The notes: generated by a model not told the origin, from the letters alone. 22,867 bases of DNA from Candidatus Edwardsbacteria bacterium (GCA_031082425.1 JAVHLB010000011.1:1-22867); one strand, 5' to 3'; counted from the first letter of the stretch, positions 16,205-22,864 are shown. Program-made: numbers and translations.

Positions 16205-16511
16205 ATTTATCAAACGGAGAAAATAGTTAGCAGAGGAATACATCAGCCTGAATCTGCCCCTGGCGCAACGTTGTTACTTTCTTGTGACCAAGAAAGTAAC
16301 CAAAGAAGTCACAACCGCCCAGTTGCGCGGCGGGCAGGGCGTTTGCTCCGGCATCCATTGGACCAGAGCCGGCAGAAAGCAGATAACGCACTGAATGCTT
16401 TTTCGGAGCTGCGGCAATGCCGCTCCACTGAAGGCGGGGACCAGAAAGCCAGGAAATTTGTGCCTATTAGCGGTTTCATTTTATCCGAGCACAGTCGTGA
16501 AATTGTTAGCT
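16205..16511. other. Intergenic cassette between two copies of the same terminator
   Basis: About 300 bp with no gene I can support lie between two near-identical terminators. It contains a perfect 12-bp-arm hairpin (16273-16300). A TTG-initiated frame (16271-16522) crosses the hairpin and runs on into the second terminator; it lacks a ribosome binding site and its start lies beside the hairpin. The base composition is mixed. The layout suggests a dispersed repeat element or remnant rather than a gene. Confidence 0.5.
16273..16300. repeat. Perfect inverted repeat, 12-bp arms
   Basis: GTTACTTTCTTG, loop TGAC, CAAGAAAGTAAC: two 12-bp arms pair perfectly around a 4-base loop. No T-run follows (CAAAGAAG), so it is not a typical terminator on the plus strand. 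From memory, elements with a very similar TTACTTTCTT/AAGAAAGTAA core are dispersed in many bacterial genomes; I could not check this. Confidence 0.85.
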
Positions 16512-16543
16512 GCGCAGGGTGATTTTCATCTTGCGCCTTTTTT
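16512..16543 (+). terminator. Second, near-identical copy of the operon terminator
   Basis: GCGCAGGGTG, loop ATTTT, CATCTTGCGC then CC and six Ts: a 10-bp stem with two G.U pairs. Over 32 bases it matches 16173-16204 at 31 positions; the one difference turns a G-C pair into G.U. The flanks are not related, so the duplication covers just the terminator. Confidence 0.85.
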
Positions 16544-16562
16544 GTCTGCCAGAAAATAATGC

Positions 16563-16591
16563 TTGACAGGATATGGCAATAATGATACTAT
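16563..16591 (+). promoter_or_regulatory. Candidate sigma70 promoter upstream of the CCAGA array
   Basis: A consensus -35 box TTGACA (16563-16568) is followed after exactly 17 bases by TACTAT (16586-16591), which matches four of six -10 positions. Transcription would start near 16598 and run through the CCAGA array to the terminator at 16751-16789. The -35 match and spacing are strong; the -10 is average. Confidence 0.55.
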
Positions 16592-16662
16592 GCTATAAAG
16601 TTTGGTATACGGCAAAATAATGAATAAAATCGCGAACATATATTTATTTGGCATATACCTTG

Positions 16663-16721
16663 CCAGACCAGACCAGACCAGACCAGACCAGACCAGACCA
16701 GACCAGACCAGACCAGACCAG
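16663..16721. repeat. CCAGA pentanucleotide tandem array, about 12 copies
   Basis: The array is 59 bp of perfect CCAGA units (11.8 copies). Because five is not a multiple of three, all three plus frames read the same cyclic peptide Pro-Asp-Gln-Thr-Arg, and all minus frames read Ser-Gly-Leu-Val-Trp. All six frames are free of stops. Perfect short repeats like this are prone to copy-number change by strand slippage. Confidence 0.97.
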
Positions 16722-16750
16722 TTATATAAGTCATTACCAACAGAAAACGT

Positions 16751-16789
16751 CCCGCCTTGCTTCCCACAAAGAAGCAGGGCGGGTTTTTT
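16751..16789 (+). terminator. Strong intrinsic terminator after the CCAGA array
   Basis: CCCGCCTTGCTTC, loop CCACAAA, GAAGCAGGGCGGG form a 13-bp stem with one T.G pair, followed by TTTTTTG. It is the strongest terminator-like hairpin in the window. It closes a unit that begins with the promoter at 16563. Confidence 0.9.
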
Positions 16790-16807
16790 GTTTTAACCCA
16801 ACCCCGT

Positions 16808-16827
16808 CCCTTCCCTCGAGGGAAGGG
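16808..16827. repeat. 20-bp perfect palindrome
   Basis: CCCTTCCCTCGAGGGAAGGG is its own reverse complement over 20 bases, centred on TCGA. It lies between the CCAGA terminator and the next gene. It has no loop, so it may be a protein-binding site or a dispersed palindromic repeat instead of an RNA hairpin. Confidence 0.8.
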
Positions 16828-16931
16828 AGAAAGGCTAGGTTGAACAAGAGCCTGCACTGAGTAATGCTTATTATTATTTAGCTTGCGAAGTGGTGAGGTC
16901 AAAACCATAAACCACAAAGGTGGTGAATGTA

Positions 16932-17282
16932 ATGGCAATAAGAATTGGACGCAGCTTTGCTGATCTGATAAGCATATTGAAGCAGGTCACGGCCGGCCTT
17001 AAATCGGCTGGCGGAGACGCCAAGCAAAAGGCTTATGCCGTGGAACTGGGAAAATATTTGAGCGCTTTGCGGACGCTGGATGAAAAGCAGGAAAAGGCCA
17101 AGGCCGAACTGCATGCCCTTTCCAAGGATCTGAAGAAGAACGAGACCGAGGTGAGGTTATTACTGGGCAAGGTGGTCAGTTATCTGGAATCGGAATACGG
17201 CAAATCCTCGCCGGAGTTGCAGAAATACGGGGTGGCCCGAAGGCAGCCGGGAGGGAAGAAGGGTCCCAGGGTAAAAGCTTAG
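16932..17282 (+). CDS. Small helical protein with basic C-terminal tail, unknown function
   Basis: I do not recognise this 116-residue protein. It is rich in Lys, Glu, Ala and Leu. Residues about 45-95 look like one long helix or coiled coil (LDEKQEKAKAELHALSKDLK). The end is basic and probably disordered (ARRQPGGKKGPRVKA), preceded by YGKSSPELQKYG. There is no signal peptide or membrane segment. ATG 16932 is chosen for its AAAGGTGG ribosome binding site; that site lies in a small inverted repeat (ACCAC/GTGGT, 16911-16924) that might limit initiation. It is GC-richer than the RHS start downstream. The basic tail would suit nucleic-acid binding, but this is inference. Confidence 0.7.
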   Translation: MAIRIGRSFADLISILKQVTAGLKSAGGDAKQKAYAVELGKYLSALRTLDEKQEKAKAELHALSKDLKKNETEVRLLLGKVVSYLESEYGKSSPELQKYGVARRQPGGKKGPRVKA

Positions 17283-17283
17283 G

Positions 17284-17470
17284 GAATTAGACGAATATTC
17301 TACGGTACCTAAAGGCGGTATTCGCGTATTATGAAGAGGTATTACAGTATCAGGCCGTGATACTGCAATACCATGGCAAGAGATCAGCGTATCTTGCCAT
17401 AATACGCCAGTACCAGGGCATGATACCCGAGTATCTTGCCTTGATACGCCAGTATTACGATGACAACCCA
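17284..17470. repeat. Degenerate 21-bp tandem array with phased GTATC/GATAC half-sites
   Basis: Seven 21-bp units start at 17305, 17326, 17347, 17368, 17389, 17410 and 17431, with weaker partial units at each end. Most begin GTAT or GTAC and have a second, inverted ATAC element 12 bases in. Unit 17347 is a clean dyad (GTATCAGGCCGTGATAC). Units 17389 and 17431 match at 19 of 21 bases. Half-sites thus alternate every 12 and 9 bases, about one helical turn apart on average. One plus frame is also open across the array. There are no unique spacers, so it is not a CRISPR. Confidence 0.8.
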
Positions 17471-17545
17471 AAATACACCTGAAAGGGAAATTTTAATAAG
17501 TGTAAAAATTTACTTCTAATTATAGGTTTAAAGGAGTTTTTTAAC

Positions 17546-20500
17546 ATGAAAAAACTAACATTATTTAGCACGATGCTTGTGTTGTCGTTTTCTAATTCGT
17601 TTGCTGCTTTTGGAATTAAGTATGTTCCAATAAAAGATACAATATTATTATCACCTGGTGAATCATTTTCTGGTAGCGTGTATCGTTATGCTTGGTCGAA
17701 CGAACCTGGTTGGTACACCTTTATAGATGATTGTATACGCCCATTGTTTGATCAAAATTTATCTTTTAATAGTGGTTGGCCTTATACGCCAGATACGGGA
17801 AATAATAATATTCATGTCAGAGGGATAGATTCTGATAGTACTTGGGGTTTAAATGCACCTAGTACACACTATGCAAGCGGATTTTGCACATATTCACTAT
17901 GGATTGATCCAGATGCAACCCCAAGTAGTACTTTATATGCAGTGCATGTTTTGTCGGGGAGTGCAGATATTGGGAATGCAGTTTATTTTAAAGTTGTTGC
18001 AAAAAAACCTAAGGGATGCGATGTCGTGGGCAATCCAGTGTCTGCATTATATGGCAATAAAATAATTGAAGAAAGTGATATATTATTTAAAGATATTAAT
18101 TTTATTAGAAAATATTCAAAGAATATGAAAACCAATAGCGAAAGCGATAAATACTGGAGAAAGCCATTTGGCAGCATAGATTGGAATCATAGCTGGAATA
18201 TATATTTAACAAGAAGTATGAATAATGATACTATTATTTTGGTAGATGGTGTTAATGGTTGGAACAAGTTTTTACGTATTTCGGGTAGTACAAAATATTT
18301 ATCGGAACGACAAGACGGAAATTATTTAGACAGTATTACTGGCGGCGGCTGGTACATAAATAAATCGAATGGGACCAAGTATAGATTCAATATTTATGGC
18401 GCATTGGATAGCATAATTATGAATAATAGTAAATACTATAAACTTTGGCATGCTGCAGACAGCACATACCTTGATAGCATTTCAGATTATGGCGGTAGCA
18501 ATCTAACTCTACGCTATAATGCTTTAAATCAATTATCAAGGTTGTTTTATGATTCTTTAGAAAGTTATATTGAATATAGATATGATACAACAAGAGCTGG
18601 CATGAATATTAGTCAAGTAATTTCTCATATTAACAGCGATGGTTCAGTGAATATTTTAAGCAGATATTATTACAATGGCGATATTACGAAAAGTATAAAC
18701 GAGGATTATGGTTCTGGCAAATTGTCTGTATATCAGAAGGGACTTGGCTTTATAGATACAATCTATAGAGGTAGCAATAAAAAGAATGATCGTCTTTGTT
18801 GCTGGTATGATTCAACTAATAACAAATTATGTTATCAGGAAATGATAAAAGGCGATAACGATACTGACATAACAAACGATGAGGTGGTTTATAGGGCTTA
18901 TATAAAATATTTCTTCAACTCATCAACTACTACAGGATATGACAGTACTAAAGTATACTACTGGGAAGAAAACTCGATAATAGGTGCACATGATCCTACT
19001 AATCACAACTTTAATCCTCAGGACAGTCTTGCGGCCTGGACCGATAACGAGAGGTATTTTATCCGAACGCTGATTTTCAACAAGGACGGCACCAAATACA
19101 AGGATATGACCTATAGCCCCGTCACCGGGCTTACTGTTACTACCATGGATACGCTTTATGACAAAGATTACAATCCCGGCCTGGTTATAGGCCCCAACAA
19201 TGACAGCACTAAATATTATTATTCACACTACCATAGCCCCGGCGATACCACCACCCGCTACTGGCCCAGCCCGGAACGAGTGATTTATCCCAACGGGGAT
19301 ACGACAAGGACCTACTACTCGGCCAAGGGCGACAGCAACTACCGCCTGCCGGATTCCACCATTGACGAGGCGGGCAAAAGAACCTACCACTATTACGACG
19401 CTTCCAACAATTATGTGGACACGGCCACGGTCTACAAAAACAGGGTGCTGGCCGATGGGGAAGGTTCGCAACACGACGTGACCACCAGATACCACTACAG
19501 CTCCAACGGAAATCTTTTAGAGGCATTGGATCCGTTGGATAAAAAGACCATCATGCACTACGCCCCTGGGGATACTGGGCTTTACTTGACGGAACAGCGG
19601 ATAGATATGGCACCAACCGGGGAGGGGAACGAGGATATAGTTACGCATTATGGCTACAACTTGACACTTGGGACATTAGATACTATGACATTTTATAGAG
19701 ATTATCCCAATAATCCCAGCCGAACCTATTATACCTACGACCAGTTCAAGCATTTAGTAAAAACCGTGTATCCCGATACCACCAAGGATTCCATGGTTTA
19801 CGACCTAAAAGGGAACCTACTCAAAAAATACACCATCAAGACCGATACCCTGTTCAAGGCCGAGTACGAGTATGACCCGCACGATCATCTGACCAAGCTT
19901 AAGGAATACCGTTCGCCCAACGATTCGGCCAACGCTTTTGATTCCACCTTGTATTCATATAATCTACATGACCGGATGAGTTCCCAGACCAACGCTCTGG
20001 GCAATATTATCAATTATACTTACTGCATGGACCGGCTGGTCAAAATAGCCTACCCCGATACCACCTACGACAGCCTGGGTTACTGGGCCGGGGGTGATCT
20101 TAAATTCAAATTGGACCGCAAGGGGCAGGTGATCGGATATGTATATGATGAAATAGGTGATTGCGGATGCATGTCTACCAGCCGGTCAAGATTGGTAAAG
20201 AAGAGGTATTACAATAACTGGACGGCTTATCAGGCCAACTCGGCAGCCGATTCGGTGATCTACGATTACGACCAGGTTGGCAATCGCACAATAATGGTTG
20301 ACAAAAACGGAACCACGCTGTATTCTTACGATGATATGAATAGGCTAAAAACCGATTCCTGCGGCTACCTGAATGCCAAGACCACCTACCAATACGATTT
20401 GGCCGGCAACCGCACCCAGATGACGGTCACCCAGGGGGACAACACCGGCAATGTCTATCTGGAACAAAACTATGACAATTACGATGCGGCCAATCGGGTG

Positions 20501-21910
20501 GGCCGGACAATTGCCACCGGCGACACTTTTGATCTTAGTTACTGGGATACCGGGATGCCCAAGGGAATAACCTACCGGACCGACCCCGGATATTCAATAG
20601 AAGAGAAGTACTATCTGTCCACTCGCGGTTATATTGATTCTATACGTAGCGGATACTGCGAGGATGGTTTCACTTGGTTGTGGTGGTTCAAGAATAAGTA
20701 CACCTATAACGGCCTGGGGGACCGTCTCACCAATTACGTTTACATGACCAGACCCGGAACGACCACGCTCTCCGGCACGATCAACTATTCCTACGACGGC
20801 TTACGAAGGCTGAAGCAGGTGAAGAACCCCACCGGGTTTAACAGCGGCGATACCCTTACCTATACGTATGATGCCGCCGGCAACCGGACCTTCCGGGACA
20901 GCAGGAAATCCAGCGATGTGTATTATTATTACAATAACGCTAATAATCAAATGACCGGTGGCGCTTCGGCGGATTATCTATACGATGATAACGGCAATAT
21001 GACCGGCAAGGAGCAGGGCGAAACGTTTTGGAGTTATTCTTACGACTACGAGAACCGGCTGACAAAAGTGAAGCAGGGTTCTGACAGCACTCTGTTCTAT
21101 TACAACGGCGACGGGCAAAGGTTAAAGAAAGTTTGCACTGGGGACACCAACACCCAATATATTCCTGACGGCATGTATTCTGCGGTGGAAAGGACCAGCG
21201 GAGGGAGGTTAAGATACAAGTACGTTTATGCCAATGGAATGCTTTTAGCCAGGTTAGACAGCACCGGGAGGAAGTATTACTACCACCACGATGCCCTGGG
21301 CAGTACCGTTGGTATAAGCGACAGCAATTACGCTGTTTATAAGAGTTACCTATATGACGAGTTTGGTGATAGCCTGGGAACCTGGGGTTCTACACCTTAT
21401 AATACATACAGGTACACCGGGCAGGAGTACGACGGAAAGCCTGCGTATGCATATAACTTGAGAGCAAGGGAGTATTGCCCCAAGCTTGGAAGGTTTATGC
21501 AAAACGACCCGATAGGGGATAAGGGCGGTTCGGTTAACTGGTATTTGTATGTGGCAAATAATCCGCTGAATGCCACCGATCCCACGGGGAAAGTCGTAAC
21601 ATATTGTTGGGGTTGGGTAAATGGCATACCTCATGGTTGGCTTGATGTAAATGGTAAAAGCCGTGGTTTTTATCCTAAGAAAGGCCTGGAGCCACTCGTT
21701 GTGTTATTTCCTTCAACAAACTTCCCTGGTGAAATAAGGCCTGATAATACCTCTAATTGTAAACCAATATTAATTGCGAATAACAATTGTTATGATGACT
21801 GCGTTACTAGAGCATTAGATGTATTCGACAACTCTCCGCCACAATTTAATTTTGCATTCAATAATTGTCATCACGTGGCGCTGCTGATCTGGAATTATTG
21901 TGTGAAATAG
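17546..21910 (+). CDS. Sec-exported RHS/YD-repeat protein with variable C-terminal tip, candidate polymorphic toxin
   Basis: This 1454-residue protein starts at ATG 17546 with AAGGAG nine bases upstream. A Sec signal peptide is clear (MKKLTLFSTMLVLSFSNSFA, likely cut after A20). Residues about 158-250 resemble the RHS N-terminal DUF6531 region (CDVVGNPVSALYGNKIIEES). YD repeats fill about 500-1290 (such as YDLAGNRTQM, YDAAGNRTF, YDDNGNMTG). The RHS core follows with YRYTGQEYDGKPAYAYNLRA, PKLGRFMQNDPIG and DPTG at 1345-1348. After it come about 105 residues unlike the core, with H1363 (PHGWLDV) and C1441 (NNCHH), reminiscent of permuted papain-like peptidases. The codons before about 19020 and after about 21590 are AT-rich, the core is not: a mosaic. 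RHS proteins often form a shell around a toxic tip; the tip activity here is inferred. Confidence 0.85.
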   Translation: MKKLTLFSTMLVLSFSNSFAAFGIKYVPIKDTILLSPGESFSGSVYRYAWSNEPGWYTFIDDCIRPLFDQNLSFNSGWPYTPDTGNNNIHVRGIDSDSTWGLNAPSTHYASGFCTYSLWIDPDATPSSTLYAVHVLSGSADIGNAVYFKVVAKKPKGCDVVGNPVSALYGNKIIEESDILFKDINFIRKYSKNMKTNSESDKYWRKPFGSIDWNHSWNIYLTRSMNNDTIILVDGVNGWNKFLRISGSTKYLSERQDGNYLDSITGGGWYINKSNGTKYRFNIYGALDSIIMNNSKYYKLWHAADSTYLDSISDYGGSNLTLRYNALNQLSRLFYDSLESYIEYRYDTTRAGMNISQVISHINSDGSVNILSRYYYNGDITKSINEDYGSGKLSVYQKGLGFIDTIYRGSNKKNDRLCCWYDSTNNKLCYQEMIKGDNDTDITNDEVVYRAYIKYFFNSSTTTGYDSTKVYYWEENSIIGAHDPTNHNFNPQDSLAAWTDNERYFIRTLIFNKDGTKYKDMTYSPVTGLTVTTMDTLYDKDYNPGLVIGPNNDSTKYYYSHYHSPGDTTTRYWPSPERVIYPNGDTTRTYYSAKGDSNYRLPDSTIDEAGKRTYHYYDASNNYVDTATVYKNRVLADGEGSQHDVTTRYHYSSNGNLLEALDPLDKKTIMHYAPGDTGLYLTEQRIDMAPTGEGNEDIVTHYGYNLTLGTLDTMTFYRDYPNNPSRTYYTYDQFKHLVKTVYPDTTKDSMVYDLKGNLLKKYTIKTDTLFKAEYEYDPHDHLTKLKEYRSPNDSANAFDSTLYSYNLHDRMSSQTNALGNIINYTYCMDRLVKIAYPDTTYDSLGYWAGGDLKFKLDRKGQVIGYVYDEIGDCGCMSTSRSRLVKKRYYNNWTAYQANSAADSVIYDYDQVGNRTIMVDKNGTTLYSYDDMNRLKTDSCGYLNAKTTYQYDLAGNRTQMTVTQGDNTGNVYLEQNYDNYDAANRVGRTIATGDTFDLSYWDTGMPKGITYRTDPGYSIEEKYYLSTRGYIDSIRSGYCEDGFTWLWWFKNKYTYNGLGDRLTNYVYMTRPGTTTLSGTINYSYDGLRRLKQVKNPTGFNSGDTLTYTYDAAGNRTFRDSRKSSDVYYYYNNANNQMTGGASADYLYDDNGNMTGKEQGETFWSYSYDYENRLTKVKQGSDSTLFYYNGDGQRLKKVCTGDTNTQYIPDGMYSAVERTSGGRLRYKYVYANGMLLARLDSTGRKYYYHHDALGSTVGISDSNYAVYKSYLYDEFGDSLGTWGSTPYNTYRYTGQEYDGKPAYAYNLRAREYCPKLGRFMQNDPIGDKGGSVNWYLYVANNPLNATDPTGKVVTYCWGWVNGIPHGWLDVNGKSRGFYPKKGLEPLVVLFPSTNFPGEIRPDNTSNCKPILIANNNCYDDCVTRALDVFDNSPPQFNFAFNNCHHVALLIWNYCVK

Positions 21911-21919
21911 GAGGTGAAA

Positions 21920-22816
21920 ATGAAGTATTTGTTATACCTCTTATTAGCACTATCGTTGGTTGGATGCGTTAATCCATCACCTAAACCCAAAGGTAGAATA
22001 TATATAAATGACTATCATTTCATTATTTTGAGCGATTTTAATAACAATGTGGTAGATACCATTGTAAGAACACGTCCGGACGGCTTGTTTTATCACGACG
22101 TTTATTTTGATTCCATATGTTTCAGCAAAATCATAGGATGGCCTAAAACAAAAAGGGCATCGTGGTGTTATGACTTGTATCTATTACATAAAAATAAAGT
22201 GGATACGTTGATATATGAAATGCCGGCGAAATTATCAAATATAAAATTCTCGCCGGATGGTAAGTGTATTGCATTATTATATTCTGTATACGATAACAAT
22301 GCGCGTGCTTTTCTTAAACCCTCATGCGCAGTTTTCTATTTAGAAAAAAGGGGCTACAGTACAATACTTGAACATATGCTTGCCTTAGGTGGCATATCTT
22401 GGGCAAAGGACGGCCAATCGATTTATATGGCTACTTTTGATGGCAATATTGTCAGAGTAGATTTGCAGGGTAAAATATTGGACACAATTTGCAATGGCTA
22501 TGCTCCAGCTGTATCACCTGATGGAAGAACAATGGCCTTTACTAAGGATCGTTCAATTTATCTATTGGATCTATCAACAAAGAAGAAAAGAAGAGTTGCA
22601 TCAAAACTATCGCTTTATATACCACATGAGCCGCAGTATATTGATTTAGCTTGGTCGCCTGATTCAAAATATCTTTTGTATCAGGGCCAATATATTTTAG
22701 CGTACTTAACTGACTGGTCTTCCCAATATGTGTATATACCACTTGAAGGATGGGGTTTGCCTAAAATGGTGGCAAATATAACGGCACGCGGCTATGGTGC
22801 GGCCTGGGTGCCGTAA
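21920..22816 (+). CDS. Lipoprotein with WD40-like (PD40/TolB-like) propeller motifs, possible immunity partner
   Basis: The 298-residue protein begins MKYLLYLLLALSLVGC, a lipoprotein signal with lipobox LVGC and acylated C16. Propeller-blade motifs recur about every 45 residues: FSPDGK at 110, WAKDGQ at 161, VSPDGRTMAF near 198, WSPDSKYLLY at 245. It should sit in the envelope, anchored by lipid. An almost perfect AGGAGGTG directly after the RHS stop sets ATG 21920 over GTG 21914; the nine-base gap implies co-translation. Its AT-rich composition matches the RHS tip. Position suggests an immunity or accessory partner for the RHS protein, but no known immunity family is recognised, and a structural or scaffold role is equally possible. 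Confidence 0.75.
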   Translation: MKYLLYLLLALSLVGCVNPSPKPKGRIYINDYHFIILSDFNNNVVDTIVRTRPDGLFYHDVYFDSICFSKIIGWPKTKRASWCYDLYLLHKNKVDTLIYEMPAKLSNIKFSPDGKCIALLYSVYDNNARAFLKPSCAVFYLEKRGYSTILEHMLALGGISWAKDGQSIYMATFDGNIVRVDLQGKILDTICNGYAPAVSPDGRTMAFTKDRSIYLLDLSTKKKRRVASKLSLYIPHEPQYIDLAWSPDSKYLLYQGQYILAYLTDWSSQYVYIPLEGWGLPKMVANITARGYGAAWVP

Positions 22817-22838
22817 TTACTGTCTTCTTTTAACTTAG

Positions 22839-22864
22839 AAGCCCCGCCGAATGGCGGGGCTTTT
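22839..22864 (+). terminator. Intrinsic terminator after the RHS-lipoprotein unit
   Basis: AAGCCCCGCC, loop GAAT, GGCGGGGCTT form a perfect 10-bp stem ending in a short T-run (TTTT). It lies 22 bp after the lipoprotein stop. The flanking A-T pairs make it potentially bidirectional. Confidence 0.85.

Larger units (their letters stand above)
16598..16789 (+). ncRNA. Candidate short transcript containing the CCAGA array (speculative)
   Basis: Between a good promoter and a strong terminator lies a unit of about 190 bases that consists largely of a pentamer array. An ATG frame at 16620 (58 codons) reads through the array as repeated Arg-Pro-Asp-Gln-Thr and ends inside the terminator T-run. It has no Shine-Dalgarno. 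A small RNA is therefore as likely as a peptide. There is no homology evidence for either. Confidence 0.3.

Noticed and set aside
16271..16522. An 83-codon frame in the cassette after rplQ
   Set aside because: It starts with TTG beside a perfect hairpin, has no Shine-Dalgarno, and ends within the second terminator; it is better read as part of a repeat element.
16588..16938. A minus-strand frame through the CCAGA array giving Ser-Gly-Leu-Val-Trp repeats
   Set aside because: All six frames of the pentamer lack stops, so openness is not evidence; there is no start signal, and the frame spans the terminator and the 20-bp palindrome.
17284..17470. CRISPR array
   Set aside because: The 21-bp units are directly adjacent, with no unique spacers of constant length, and no cas genes are in the window.
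17160..17471. A 103-codon minus-strand frame through the 21-bp array
   Set aside because: Its repeats are only the reflection of the 21-bp DNA period, and its second half is antisense to the small helical protein gene.
19209..19526. Minus-strand frames inside the RHS gene
   Set aside because: They lie opposite the YD-repeat region, where an RHS reading frame is unambiguous, and show no motif or start signal.
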